Shown here piece by piece: positions 17,614 to 26,708 of a DNA stretch of 64,000 nt. Made by a program: the position numbers and the translations under genes. Location: the NCBI RefSeq assembly GCF_014203325.1, contig NZ_JACHIV010000001.1, positions 5,953,501-6,017,500 of the forward strand, in the 5' to 3' direction. Source of the stretch: Saccharopolyspora gloriosae. Its GTDB lineage: Bacteria > Actinomycetota > Actinomycetes > Mycobacteriales > Pseudonocardiaceae. How positions within the stretch are numbered: the first letter of the stretch is position 1; the number at the start of each line of letters is the position of its first letter. Below the pieces are notes generated by a model. It worked only from the letters and a program-made list of their open reading frames with translations. It did no database searches and was not told where the DNA came from.

Positions 17614-17656
17614 AACTCTTGGGTACCGAAAATCGGTGTGTAACGTGACTCACACC
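17614..17656 (+). promoter_or_regulatory. R2lox promoter with inverted-repeat operator candidate
   Basis: GGTGTG (17635-17640), a 10-nt spacer TAACGTGACT, then CACACC (17651-17656) forms a palindrome just upstream of the oxidase gene. A TTGGGT box near 17619-17624 and TAACGT at 17641-17646 are 16 bp apart and could be -35 and -10, which would place the operator over the -10. Confidence 0.45.
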
Positions 17657-17680
17657 TCTCGGGCGAGCTGGAGCAGGCCA

Positions 17681-18643
17681 ATGACGACCACCACGCACAG
17701 CAGCAAGCACCGCGACGACTTCCACTCCCTGCGCCCCGGCGGCCTCAACTGGGATTCCCTGCCGCTGCGGCTGTTCACCAAGGGCAACGCCAAGTTCTGG
17801 AACCCCGCCGACCTCGACTTCACCCAGGACGCGCAGGACATGGCGGGACTCACCTACGACGAACGGCGCAGCGTCGCCGGACTCTGCGCCGAGTTCATCG
17901 CCGGGGAGGAAGCGGTCACCCAGGACCTCCGCCCGTTCCTGTCCGCGATGGCCGCCGAGGGCCGGTTCGGCGACGAGATGTACCTGACCCAGTTCATGTA
18001 CGAGGAGGCCAAGCACACTCAGGCCTTCCGGCTGTGGATGGACGCGGTCGGCCTCAACGAGAACCTCAACGAGTACGTCGACGACAACCCCGGCTACCGC
18101 ACGATCTTCTACGACGTGCTGCCGACCGTGCTGCACGCGCTGGACACCGATCCGGGGCCGCGCAACCAGATCCGGGCGTCGGTCACCTACAACCACGTCG
18201 TCGAGGGCTCCCTGGCGCTTACCGGGTACTTCGCGTGGAACAAGATCTGCCGCGGCCGGGGCCTGTTCCCCGGCATGCAGAAGCTCATCGGGCACATCGG
18301 TGACGACGAGCGCAGGCACATGGCGTGGGGCACGTTCACCTGCCGGCGCCACGTGGCCGCCGACGAGAAGAACTGGGACCACGTCGACGAGATGATGCAG
18401 GAGCTGCTGCCGCACGCGATGGAGCTCATCCAGTGGGTCCCGGCGGACGCGCCCGAGGTGCGGCCGTTCGAGCTCGACACCGACGAACTGCTCACCTACG
18501 CCACCGACCGGGCGAGCCGCCGCCTCGGCGCGATCTCCTCGGCCCGCGGCACTCCGCTGGCCCAGATCGACGTGGACGCCTCCCCCGAGCAGCTGGAGGA
18601 CCAGTTCGGCGCCGAGGACGAAGCCGAACTCGCCAAGGCTTGA
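17681..18643 (+). CDS. R2-like ligand-binding oxidase (R2lox)
   Basis: 320 residues, a ferritin-fold Mn/Fe oxidase related to ribonucleotide reductase R2 and to Mycobacterium tuberculosis Rv0233. All six metal ligands align with a constant offset of +8: E76, E109, H112, E175, E210 and H213. The residues of the Val-Tyr ether crosslink, V79 and Y170, are also present. It is predicted to assemble a Mn/Fe site and bind a fatty-acid-like ligand; the physiological substrate is not known. ATG 17681 is chosen for the family's usual start and a GGAG upstream. A strong terminator follows. Confidence 0.9.
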   Translation: MTTTTHSSKHRDDFHSLRPGGLNWDSLPLRLFTKGNAKFWNPADLDFTQDAQDMAGLTYDERRSVAGLCAEFIAGEEAVTQDLRPFLSAMAAEGRFGDEMYLTQFMYEEAKHTQAFRLWMDAVGLNENLNEYVDDNPGYRTIFYDVLPTVLHALDTDPGPRNQIRASVTYNHVVEGSLALTGYFAWNKICRGRGLFPGMQKLIGHIGDDERRHMAWGTFTCRRHVAADEKNWDHVDEMMQELLPHAMELIQWVPADAPEVRPFELDTDELLTYATDRASRRLGAISSARGTPLAQIDVDASPEQLEDQFGAEDEAELAKA

Positions 18644-18651
18644 CACCCGCC

Positions 18652-18693
18652 CCGGAGTCCCCGCAATTTCGCGAGAAATTGCGGGGACTCCGG
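18652..18693. terminator. Strong intrinsic terminator hairpin
   Basis: A perfect 19-bp stem (CCGGAGTCCCCGCAATTTC and its complement) with a GCGA tetraloop, 9 bp after the R2lox stop. A weaker relative (CAATTT-CGCGCT-AAATTG) lies about 75 bp further on. Confidence 0.8.
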
Positions 18694-18910
18694 ACTTGTC
18701 CACAGCCCTCACAACCTTGTTGAGCAGGTACTACGCCGATCTAGTGGCGGGTCGGCTCGTTCAATTTCGCGCTAAATTGCGCGAGTTCTCCACACCTGAA
18801 CGAGCTGTGGAAGAGGGGTGGCCGTTGGCGGTCGCCGGGAGTGCTCGGCGACCGCTCGTGGATGGTCCGATCCCGCCCCGCCACCGCGATCTTCGCGGCA
18901 CACTGGCGAG

Positions 18911-21055
18911 GTGACGGAGCACGGCCGGGACCGCAACACCAACCGCGGCACCGTCGGCGGTGACCTCGTGCAGGTCGGCGGCGATGTGCACGGTGATCTC
19001 ATCGTGCACCCGGAACCGCCGGCCCCCAGCGGATCGCCGGAAGCGTCGGCGCGGGAGCTCGCACGCAGGGTGGCCGCGCTCAGCCGCGAAGAAGGTGAGC
19101 GGTGGGGACTGGACGATCCGGGGGCGCTGCCGGTGCGCTGGCACCCGGCGCCGGAGGCCCTGGTCGACCACTGGGACAACGTTCAGCGCGACGAGGCGCG
19201 GCCCCGGTCGTTGACCGGTTCCTTCACCGAGATCCGGCGGACCTACCGCGACGTGCACTCGGAACGGCTGGTGGTCCTGGGCCGTGCCGGTGCGGGCAAG
19301 ACCGCGCTGGTCCACCGGCTCATCCTCGATCTGCTGGCGGAGCGCGGTCGCGCCGGGCGGGTGCCGGTGCTGTTCGGTCTCGGCGACTGGAACCCCACCA
19401 CCACCGGCCTGCGGGCTCGGCTCGTCGACCTGCTCGAACGCGACCACCCCTTCCTGGTGGGCGGGAAGGCCGCCGCGCTCGTCGAGGACGAGTGGGTGCT
19501 GCCCGTCCTCGACGGCTTCGACGAGATCCCCGTGCGCTCCCGACGTGAAGCCGTCCGCGAGATCAGCAGGTTGGCGTCGCCGGTCGTCGTGACCAGCAGG
19601 CGGGACGAGTACGCCGACGCGGTGGGCGCGGACCGAGCGGTGCGCGGCGCCGCAGTGATCGAACTCGACGACCTCCGCCCGAGCGAAGCCGCGCACCACC
19701 TGCGCCGCGGCAGCGGGAAGGCCCGTGCCGCCGAGTGGGCGGCGGTGTTCGAGCACGTGCGCTCCGAACCGGACGCACCCGAGAGCCGGAACCTGGCCGC
19801 GGCCCTCACCACCCCGCTCTTGGTGGCACTGGCCCGGACCGGCCACGACGACGCGGACCGCGACCCCGCCGAACTGCTCGACCCCGACCGCTTCCGCACC
19901 CCGGAACGACTCGAAGAACACCTGCTGAGCGTCTACCTGGACACCCGGTACGACCCCGTCCGTCGCCCCGGGCGGTGGCGCCCGGACCAGGCCCACCGCT
20001 GGCTCCGCCGCCTCGCCGCCGACCTGGTCGTGCGAGGCTCCCACGACCTCGCCTGGTGGCGGGTACCGGCGGCGCTGCGCCGCCGCACCCGGGTGCTGGT
20101 CACCGCCGCCTCGTTCGCGCTCTGCTTCGGGGCGCCGGGACTACTGCTCGGGCTCTGGGCCGAGCTCACGGCGGTGTGGTTCGGGGTCGGACTCCTCACC
20201 GGCCTCAGCGCGGAGCTGCGGACCTGGTACTCGGGCGAGCACGAACCGGAACGGGTCCGGCTGCACCTGCGGCGACCGAGCTCCAAGCGGCGGCCACGGG
20301 GCCGCAGGCTGGTGCTGTGGTTCGCGCTCGTCTTCGTGATCGCGATGCTGTTCGGAGGTGCGGTGGCGTTCGCCGGCGGCTTCAGGAACGGGCTCGTGGC
20401 CGCCACCGCGTTCGCGGCCACGTTCGGGCTGGCGGGCACGATGCGGATGATCCGCGACGATCGGGCTCGGCGAACGACCCCGCTGCGGACGCATCCGCTG
20501 CTCAGCGTGCTGGTCGTCGTGCTGGTGGCCGTACTGGAGTCGGTGTTCGCGGCGGGCGTGGTGGCCGTGACCGTGGCGGCGTTCGCTCCCGGCATCGCCG
20601 CGGAGTCGGTCGTGGCGCTGGCCGGAACGCTCGCGGGCGCCTTGGCGAACGGGTCGGTGTCCGCGCTCGGCGAGGATCAGGCCGACGACGCGACGGACCC
20701 GTGGCAACTGCTGCGCGCCGACCGCGCGGTCGCCCTCGGGCGTGCGGCTGTGCTCGTGCTCGCGACCGGGCTCACCGCCGTGGTCGCGGGCGCGGTGACC
20801 GGCCACCTCGGATACGGGCTGACCTTCGGAGCCATCGCCGGGATCATGCTCGCGGCGACGCGGGTGGCGCTGTCCGCGTGGGGCGGCTGGCTGCTGTTCG
20901 CGCGTCTGTGGCTGCCGCTGACGGGGCGGCTGCCGTGGCGGCCGAAGCGGTTCCTCGACGACGCCTACGACCGGGGCGTGCTGCGCAGGGCGGGCGCGGT
21001 CCACCAGTTCCGCCACGCCCGCCTGCGCGACCACCTCGCGGGCACCGACCGGTGA
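18911..21055 (+). CDS. NACHT-type STAND ATPase with RHIM-like N-terminus and membrane C-terminus
   Basis: 714 residues. Residues 13-32 are a Gly/Val repeat containing VQVG (20-23), the core tetrad of RHIM-type amyloid signalling motifs. The P-loop is GRAGAGKT (124-131), Walker B is LDGFDEIP (200-207) and a sensor-like VVVTSRRDEY follows, in the NACHT pattern. From about residue 390 to 640 there are paired hydrophobic segments, predicted as roughly eight membrane helices. There are no leucine-rich, WD or TPR repeats. Related NACHT proteins serve as antiphage sensors, and RHIM-like tags recruit effectors by amyloid templating; both roles are inferred here. GTG 18911 has only a weak site. Confidence 0.8.
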   Translation: MTEHGRDRNTNRGTVGGDLVQVGGDVHGDLIVHPEPPAPSGSPEASARELARRVAALSREEGERWGLDDPGALPVRWHPAPEALVDHWDNVQRDEARPRSLTGSFTEIRRTYRDVHSERLVVLGRAGAGKTALVHRLILDLLAERGRAGRVPVLFGLGDWNPTTTGLRARLVDLLERDHPFLVGGKAAALVEDEWVLPVLDGFDEIPVRSRREAVREISRLASPVVVTSRRDEYADAVGADRAVRGAAVIELDDLRPSEAAHHLRRGSGKARAAEWAAVFEHVRSEPDAPESRNLAAALTTPLLVALARTGHDDADRDPAELLDPDRFRTPERLEEHLLSVYLDTRYDPVRRPGRWRPDQAHRWLRRLAADLVVRGSHDLAWWRVPAALRRRTRVLVTAASFALCFGAPGLLLGLWAELTAVWFGVGLLTGLSAELRTWYSGEHEPERVRLHLRRPSSKRRPRGRRLVLWFALVFVIAMLFGGAVAFAGGFRNGLVAATAFAATFGLAGTMRMIRDDRARRTTPLRTHPLLSVLVVVLVAVLESVFAAGVVAVTVAAFAPGIAAESVVALAGTLAGALANGSVSALGEDQADDATDPWQLLRADRAVALGRAAVLVLATGLTAVVAGAVTGHLGYGLTFGAIAGIMLAATRVALSAWGGWLLFARLWLPLTGRLPWRPKRFLDDAYDRGVLRRAGAVHQFRHARLRDHLAGTDR

Positions 21056-21058
21056 GGC

Positions 21059-22699
21059 TCAGTCCTCCAAGCCGAGCAGGTCCTTCGCCTGCTGGCGCAT
21101 CTCGACCTTGCGGATCTTGCCGGTGACGGTCATCGGGAAGTCGTCGACGACGTGCACGTAGCGGGGGATCTTGTAGTGCGCGAGCTTGCCGGTGCAGAAC
21201 TCGCGCAGCGCTTCCGCCGTGAGCTCCGGCGCCCCGGCCCGCAGCCGCGCCCACACCATCAGCTCCTCGCCGTAGCGCGCGTCGGGAACGCCGATGACCT
21301 GCGCGTCCACGATGTCCGGATGGGTGTAGAGGAACTCCTCGATCTCCCGCGGGTACACGTTCTCGCCGCCGCGGATCACCATGTCCTTGATCCGCCCGGT
21401 GATGCTGACGTACCCGGCGGAGTCCATCACCGCGAGGTCGCCGGTGTGCATCCAGCGCGCCTCGTCGATCACTTCGGCGGTCTTGTCGGGCTGCTCCCAG
21501 TAGCCCAGCATCACCGAGTACCCGCGGGTGCACAGCTCCCCCGATTCGCCGCGCGGCACGGTGAGCCCGGTGACGGGGTCGACGACCTTGACCTCCAGGT
21601 GCGGCCCGACCCGGCCGACGGTGGACACGCGGCGGTCCAGCGAGTCGTCGGCGCGGGTCTGCGTGGACACCGGCGAGGTCTCGGTCATGCCGTAGCAGAT
21701 GGACACCTCGGTCATGCCCATCCGGTCGATGACCTGCTTCATCACCTCCGCCGGGCACGGCGAGCCCGCCATGATGCCGGTGCGCAGCGAACTCAGGTCG
21801 AAGGTGTCGAAGTCCGGGTGGTCGAGCTCGGCGATGAACATCGTCGGCACCCCGTACAGCGAGGTGCAGCGCTCGGCCGAGACCGCCTCCAGGGCCGTGC
21901 GCGCGTCGAAGCCCTCCGACGGGATGATCACCGCCGCGCCGTGGCTGGTGCAGGCGAGGTTGCCCATGACCATGCCGAAGCAGTGGTAGAAGGGCGGCAC
22001 GATGGCGACCCGGTCCACTTCGGAGTAGCCGCAGAGCTCCCCGACGAAGAAACCGTTGTTGAGGATGTTGTGGTGCGACAGCGTCGCGCCCTTCGGGAAC
22101 CCGGTGGTGCCCGAGGTGTACTGGATGTTGATCGGATCGTCGGCGCCGAGCTCGGCCTGCGCCGCGGCCAGCCGCGCCGCATCCCCCGCCCGGCCGCGGT
22201 CGAACAGCGCGTCCCAGGTGGCGTCGTCGAACAGCACGACCTGCTCCAGGCCGGGGCAGTTCGGGCGCACCTGCTCGATCATCTCGGTGTACTCGGAGGT
22301 CTTGAACCGCTGCGCCGACACCAGCATCCGCACCCCGGCCTGGTTGAGCACGAACTCCAGCTCGTGCAGCCGGTACGACGGGTTGATGTTGACCAGGACG
22401 GCGCCGATCTTCGCCGTCGCGTACTGGGTGAGCGTCCACTCCGCCCGGTTCGGCGCCCACACGCCCACCCGGTCACCCTTGCCGATGCCCGCCTCCAGCA
22501 GGCCGAGGGCCAGCGCGTCCACGTCCGCGACGAACTCGCGGTAGGTCCAGCGGCGCCCTCGCGCGTGCTCCACCAGCGCGTCGGAATCCGGCACGCGGGC
22601 GGCGACGCGGTCCAGGTTGCCCCCGATGGTGTCGCCGAGCAGCGGCACCTCGGAGATCCCCGAGTCGTAACTGGGTTCTGCTGGTCGAACGGTGTCCAC
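21059..22699 (-). CDS. Acyl-CoA synthetase, AMP-forming (FadD-like)
   Basis: 546 residues. The adenylation motif [16 protein letters not shown], the CYGMTETSP motif, [19 protein letters not shown] and the C-terminal catalytic Lys context ([14 protein letters not shown]) are all intact. It activates a carboxylic acid, probably a medium or long fatty acid, to its CoA thioester. GTG 22699 is chosen because GGGAGGG lies five bases upstream. It converges on the NACHT gene with 3 bp between stops. Chain-length preference cannot be read from the sequence. Confidence 0.9.
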   Translation of the reverse strand: MDTVRPAEPSYDSGISEVPLLGDTIGGNLDRVAARVPDSDALVEHARGRRWTYREFVADVDALALGLLEAGIGKGDRVGVWAPNRAEWTLTQYATAKIGAVLVNINPSYRLHELEFVLNQAGVRMLVSAQRFKTSEYTEMIEQVRPNCPGLEQVVLFDDATWDALFDRGRAGDAARLAAAQAELGADDPINIQYTSGTTGFPKGATLSHHNILNNGFFVGELCGYSEVDRVAIVPPFYHCFGMVMGNLACTSHGAAVIIPSEGFDARTALEAVSAERCTSLYGVPTMFIAELDHPDFDTFDLSSLRTGIMAGSPCPAEVMKQVIDRMGMTEVSICYGMTETSPVSTQTRADDSLDRRVSTVGRVGPHLEVKVVDPVTGLTVPRGESGELCTRGYSVMLGYWEQPDKTAEVIDEARWMHTGDLAVMDSAGYVSITGRIKDMVIRGGENVYPREIEEFLYTHPDIVDAQVIGVPDARYGEELMVWARLRAGAPELTAEALREFCTGKLAHYKIPRYVHVVDDFPMTVTGKIRKVEMRQQAKDLLGLED

Positions 22700-22792
22700 A
22701 GTGCCCTCCCCGACGCTGGGTATGACGCGGAGCACTCATGATTGCGCCCGAACCGCAAAAAATCGAGGGGTCCCGGCGGCTCGTCCCGACGT

Positions 22793-23017
22793 CTAGCCGC
22801 CGCGGTGCTTGTCGCTGATCGGCCGGAAGAGGAGGAAGTACGCCAGGACCCCCAGCGGCGGTGCGAGCCACAGGTTGCCGACGCCGAACCGGAGCCCGTC
22901 GGGGTGCAGCAGCACGGATATGGCGAGGTTCAGCACCGCGGCCGCGATCGACACGGACACCGCGGCGACCATCGGGTGGTCCACGATCCACCGGTCGATC
23001 TTGCGCACGTCCCCCAC
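22793..23017 (-). CDS. Small two-helix membrane protein
   Basis: 74 residues: a polar start (KIDRWIVDHP), two hydrophobic segments (about 16-38 and 45-64) and the end RPISDKHRGG. No family recognised. Two GTG starts nine bases apart (23017, 23008) are possible; a purine run precedes both. It lies upstream of the acyl-CoA synthetase on the same strand, 93 bp away. Confidence 0.55.
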   Translation of the reverse strand: MGDVRKIDRWIVDHPMVAAVSVSIAAAVLNLAISVLLHPDGLRFGVGNLWLAPPLGVLAYFLLFRPISDKHRGG

Positions 23018-23378
23018 CTTCCCCCGTCACAGCCGCACGGTCATGATCAGCCCGCAGGTCCGCTCACCCCGCGCCCCGGGAGGCGTGCGGGACGTCGCCG
23101 TCGACGGTGGTGGTCCGCCCGGTCTCGACGGCGTGCTCGGCGCCGTCGACGACCAGGACCAGCCGACGGTCGTTCCGCTGCAGGATAGGAGAAGGACCGT
23201 GCTCGCTCTGCGCCGGCGGCGGTGCTGCACCGGGGCCTCTGCTCCGAACGGCCCGCGCACGCGATGTCGGCGGCCGGAGCGCTGGACTTCGTGGCGAACC
23301 TGCTGTTCCTGCTCGGCCTGGGCGTCGCCGCCGTCGCCGTGAGCCTGCTCGCGCTGCCCTGAGCCGTAGGCTGCCGGA
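23018..23378. other. Intergenic stretch with a possible 32-residue membrane peptide
   Basis: No convincing full gene. A short plus-strand frame at 23264-23362 encodes MSAAGALDFVANLLFLLGLG plus a hydrophobic tail, a single predicted membrane helix, but ATG 23264 has no ribosome site. An AGGAGAAGG run at about 23188-23196 precedes a GTG in a different, Arg/Cys-rich frame. The segment may hold a decayed gene. Confidence 0.3.
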
Positions 23379-24155
23379 GTGCGCATCTACGTCGTGGACT
23401 CCTTCACCGAAACCCCGTTCAGCGGCAACCCGGCCGGAGTGGTGCTGCTCGACGCACCCGCCTCCGAGACGTGGATGCGGTCCGTGGCAGCCGAGATGAA
23501 GCACGCCGAGACGGCGTTCGTGGTGCTCGACGGCACCGAACCGAAACCGCTGCGCTGGTTCACCCCCACCACCGAGGTCGACCTGTGCGGGCACGCCACG
23601 CTCGCGACCGCGCACGTGCTCGGCGGCGACCAGCGGTTCAGCACCCGCAGCGGCGAGCTGATCTGCACCGACGCCGGTGACGGCTGGATCGGGATGGACT
23701 TCCCGGCGAGCGCGCCGAGCCCGGCGGACGGCCCCGCCGACCTGGCCGAGGCGCTGCCCGGCGCGACCGTGCGAGCGGTGCTGTCGACCTCCGACGACCT
23801 GCTCGTGCGGGTCGGCTCGGCCGCCGAAGTGCGCGCACTGGAACCGGATCTGGAGCGCATCGGCGCCTGGCCGCTCCGGGGCGTGATCGTCACCGCCGAA
23901 GGCGACCGGGACGGGATCGACTTCGTCAGCCGGTTCTTCGCCCCCGCCTCCGGCATCCCGGAGGACCCGGTCACCGGCTCCGCGCACTGCAAGCTGGCCC
24001 CGTACTGGGCGGCCGAGCTGGGGCGGGCGGGCGCGGAACTCGTCGGCGAGCAGACCTCGGCGCGCGGCGGCTTCGTCCGCGCCACCCCGCACGGCGACCG
24101 CATCGCACTGCGCGGCCGGGCCGTCACCGTCCTCGAAGGCGACCTCAAGGTCTGA
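23379..24155 (+). CDS. PhzF family isomerase/epimerase
   Basis: 258 residues of the diaminopimelate-epimerase-like fold. The start RIYVVDSFTETPFSGNPAGV, the catalytic-acid region KHAETAFV (E44) and the C-terminal PVTGSAHC are all standard for PhzF proteins. Characterised members isomerise a phenazine precursor, but most genomic copies, like this one with no phz neighbours, have unknown substrates. GTG 23379 is the start. The truncated repeat copy E follows. Confidence 0.85.
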   Translation: MRIYVVDSFTETPFSGNPAGVVLLDAPASETWMRSVAAEMKHAETAFVVLDGTEPKPLRWFTPTTEVDLCGHATLATAHVLGGDQRFSTRSGELICTDAGDGWIGMDFPASAPSPADGPADLAEALPGATVRAVLSTSDDLLVRVGSAAEVRALEPDLERIGAWPLRGVIVTAEGDRDGIDFVSRFFAPASGIPEDPVTGSAHCKLAPYWAAELGRAGAELVGEQTSARGGFVRATPHGDRIALRGRAVTVLEGDLKV

Positions 24156-24172
24156 GGGAAACCTCACCGCCT

Positions 24173-24318
24173 GTCTTTGATCTCGGCTTGAGTTGCCGGC
24201 CACTCAGCGGAACCTCAGCGGTGCTCGGCCTGCTCAAGCCGGTCACTGCTCAGCGGCTCCGCCGCTGACAAGACAACGACCAACAACGCCACTCACCTGG
24301 AAAGGCAAGATCAAAGAC
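24173..24318 (+). repeat. Truncated element copy E lacking the 85-nt hairpin
   Basis: GTCTTTGATCT (24173-24183) and AGATCAAAGAC (24308-24318) are exact 11-bp inverted ends. Between them lie CGGAACCTCAG, as at the left edge of full copies, then directly the shared downstream module GTCACTGCTCAGCGGC-TCC-GCCGCTGA (hairpin 24250-24268) and CACCTGGAAAGGCAAGATCAA. The last part matches copy C. The covarying hairpin is absent. It lies 3' of the PhzF gene in sense. Confidence 0.7.
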
Positions 24319-24377
24319 GGGAAACCTCAGGGGAGTACCTGAGCCCCCGACCGGATGATCATGGCAAGCTCGGACGC

Positions 24378-24773
24378 ATGCAATTGCTGTTGAACGTGAT
24401 CTGGTTGATCTTCGGCGGGCTGTGGCTGGCCCTGGGCTACGTCGTGGCGGGCCTCGTCCTCGGCATCACGATCATCGGGATCCCGTTCGCCATCGCCTCG
24501 TTCCGGATGGCGAACTTCGCGCTGTGGCCGTTCGGGCGGCGCCTCGTCGACGAACCCGGCGCGGGCGCGTTCTCCTCGATCGGGAACGTGCTGTGGCTGC
24601 TGCTGGCCGGCTGGTGGCTCGCGCTCGGGCACATCGTCACCGGCATCGCGCAGTGCGTCACGATCATCGGGATCCCGCTGGGCATCGCCAACTTCAAGCT
24701 GATCCCGGTGTCGCTGTTCCCGATGGGCAAGCAGATCATCGACTCCGACGACCGGCTGCCCACCCGGGGCTGA
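24378..24773 (+). CDS. yccF: YccF domain membrane protein
   Basis: 131 residues with two copies of the YccF unit: each has a hydrophobic helix pair followed by a near-identical TIIGIP motif (GITIIGIPFAIASF, then CVTIIGIPLGIANF). Four helices are predicted. The family is widespread and its biochemical role is unknown. ATG 24378 is the start, and a perfect hairpin follows the stop. Confidence 0.85.
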   Translation: MQLLLNVIWLIFGGLWLALGYVVAGLVLGITIIGIPFAIASFRMANFALWPFGRRLVDEPGAGAFSSIGNVLWLLLAGWWLALGHIVTGIAQCVTIIGIPLGIANFKLIPVSLFPMGKQIIDSDDRLPTRG

Positions 24774-24777
24774 CCAG

Positions 24778-24811
24778 GTGAACGGCCCGTCCGACCGGAC
24801 GGGCCGTTCAC
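24778..24811. terminator. Bidirectional intrinsic terminator
   Basis: A perfect 16-bp palindromic arm (GTGAACGGCCCGTCCG) around AC, between the convergent YccF and HAD-IIA genes. Its ends GTGAACGG / CCGTTCAC match the ends of the dispersed palindromes at 8142 and 63005-63236. Confidence 0.8.
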
Positions 24812-24819
24812 GTCCGGGC

Positions 24820-25614
24820 TCAGGCGCCGAAGGGGTCGGCGGTGTGGCCGACCAGGTCGCCCACCGAGTTGATCACCTTCGTGGGCCGGTACGGGAAGAG
24901 CTCCGCGGTGTTCTCGTCGGAGATCCCGGTCAGCACCAGGATCGTCTGCAGGCCCGACTCCAGGCCGGAGCGCACGTCGGTGTCCATCCGGTCGCCGATC
25001 ATCAGCGTGTTCTCCGAATGCGACCCCAGCGCCCGCAGCGCCGACCGCATCATCAGCGGGTTCGGCTTGCCCACGTAGTACGGTGCCCGGCCCGTGACCC
25101 GCTCGATCAGCGCGGCCACCGCACCGGTCGCGGGCAACGTGCCCTCCCTGCTCGGACCCTTCTCGTCCGGGTTCGTGGCGATGAACCGCGCACCGTTCTC
25201 CACGAGCCGGATCGCCTTCGTGATCGCCTCGAAGCTGTAGGTGCGGGTCTCGCCCAGGATCACGTAGTCCGGGTCGCGGTCGGTGAGCACGTAGCCGATG
25301 TTGTGCAGCGCGGTCGTCAGACCGGACTCGCCGACGACGTGCGCACTGCCACCCGGACGCTGCTTCTCCAGGAACTGGGCCGTCGCCAGCGCGGAGGTCC
25401 AGATCGCCGACTCCGGGATGTCCAGGCCGGTGCGGTGCAGGCGGGCCCGCAGATCTCGCGGGGTGAAGATCGAGTTGTTCGTGAACACCATGAACGGCAG
25501 GCCGTGCTCGCGGAGCTCGGCCAGGAACCGATCGGCTCCGGGCACCATGTGCTCCTCGTGCACCAGCACGCCGTCCATGTCCATCAAGTACGTCCAGGGC
25601 GCTTCCTCAGTCAC
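24820..25614 (-). CDS. HAD-IIA family hydrolase (NagD-like)
   Basis: 264 residues. Motif I is DMDGVLV (D12, D14), motif II is VFTNNS, and the C2-type cap lies between them and YYVGKPNPLMMRSAL; motif IV is MIGDRMDTDV. The family dephosphorylates nucleotides or sugar phosphates. GTG 25614 overlaps the modC stop (GTGA), so it is translated as the fourth gene of the mod operon. A direct link to molybdenum is not established. Confidence 0.85.
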   Translation of the reverse strand: MTEEAPWTYLMDMDGVLVHEEHMVPGADRFLAELREHGLPFMVFTNNSIFTPRDLRARLHRTGLDIPESAIWTSALATAQFLEKQRPGGSAHVVGESGLTTALHNIGYVLTDRDPDYVILGETRTYSFEAITKAIRLVENGARFIATNPDEKGPSREGTLPATGAVAALIERVTGRAPYYVGKPNPLMMRSALRALGSHSENTLMIGDRMDTDVRSGLESGLQTILVLTGISDENTAELFPYRPTKVINSVGDLVGHTADPFGA

Positions 25615-26708
25615 GCCCCAGATGATCCTCCGGACACCGGGTGGATGGCTACTTCGGCGGCCTTAACCACGAAAAACACGTCATCACCTGCGGACATCCC
25701 CAGGTCGGCGACGGCCGCCGGGGTCACGTCGGCGGCCAGCACCACCGGATCCGGCGTGCGCGTCTCGGCGCGCAACCGCACCACGTCACCGCGCGGCTCC
25801 AGCGCGTCGATCCGCACCGGCACCGCGTTGCGCGGGCTGGCGTGCGGGCGTTCCCGGTGCACGGCCACCGCCGACGGCGAGAACACCGCCGCCGCCTGCT
25901 CCCCCGGCTCCAGGTCCTCCGCGGTGCGGCCGGTGACGGGGATGTCGCCGAAGACGAGCCCGCCGTCGGCGGCGGCACCGGTGAGCAGGTTGAGCCCGGC
26001 GATGCGGGCCGTGAACGCCGCCGCCGGGCGGGTCAGCACCCGCCGCGTCGGGCCCTGCTCGATGATCCGCCCGTCCACCAGCACCGCGACCCGGTCGGCC
26101 AGCACCACGGCGTCGAGCACGTCGTGGGTGACCAGAACCGTCGGCTGCCGCTGCTCCCGCAGGACCCGGTGCAGCAGGCCGCGCACGGCGGGCGCGGCGT
26201 CCACGTCCAGCGCGGCCAGCGGCTCGTCCAGCAGCAGCAGGCTCGGCGCGGCGGCCAGCGCGCGGGCGAGCGCGACGCGCTGCGCCTGACCACCGGACAG
26301 CTGCGCCGGTCGGCGGTCGGCGAACTCGGCGGCGTCCACCTCGTCCAGCCAGCGCCGAGCGGTCTCCCGAGCAGCGGCCTTGCCCGCACCGGCGGCGCGG
26401 GGGCCGAACGCCACGTTCTCCAGCACCGACATGCGCGGGAACAGCAAGGCGCTCTGCGCCAGCAGCCCGACACCGCGCCGGTGCGTCGGCACGTGCTCCG
26501 CGCGGTCGGTGTCGCACCAGACGTGCTCGTCCAGGCCCACCCGGCCGCGGTCCGGCACCAGCAGGCCCGACAGCACCGAGAGCAACGTCGACTTGCCCGC
26601 GCCGTTGGGGCCGAGCACCGCCAGCACCTCCCCCGGCGCCACCGCCAGCTCCGCGTCGAGGGTGAACTCGGGGCGGGCGAACTCGATGCGGGCGTGCAGA
26701 CCGGTCAC
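25611..26708 (-). CDS. modC: Molybdate ABC transporter ATPase
   Basis: 365 residues. Walker A GPNGAGKST, signature LSGGQAQRVALARAL and Walker B LLLLDEP are intact. A C-terminal part of about 100 residues contains a TOBE-like domain (NAVPVRIDALEPRGD to AVADLGMSAGDDVFFVVK), as in ModC proteins. It powers molybdate import. GTG 26708 overlaps the modB stop by GTGA and its own stop overlaps the HAD start, so the operon is tightly coupled. Confidence 0.9.
   Translation of the reverse strand: MTGLHARIEFARPEFTLDAELAVAPGEVLAVLGPNGAGKSTLLSVLSGLLVPDRGRVGLDEHVWCDTDRAEHVPTHRRGVGLLAQSALLFPRMSVLENVAFGPRAAGAGKAAARETARRWLDEVDAAEFADRRPAQLSGGQAQRVALARALAAAPSLLLLDEPLAALDVDAAPAVRGLLHRVLREQRQPTVLVTHDVLDAVVLADRVAVLVDGRIIEQGPTRRVLTRPAAAFTARIAGLNLLTGAAADGGLVFGDIPVTGRTAEDLEPGEQAAAVFSPSAVAVHRERPHASPRNAVPVRIDALEPRGDVVRLRAETRTPDPVVLAADVTPAAVADLGMSAGDDVFFVVKAAEVAIHPVSGGSSGA

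Noticed and set aside
23064-24203. Long minus-strand frame opposite PhzF
   Set aside because: Its content is the complement of a well-conserved gene; only the last 40 codons read plausibly and have no start.
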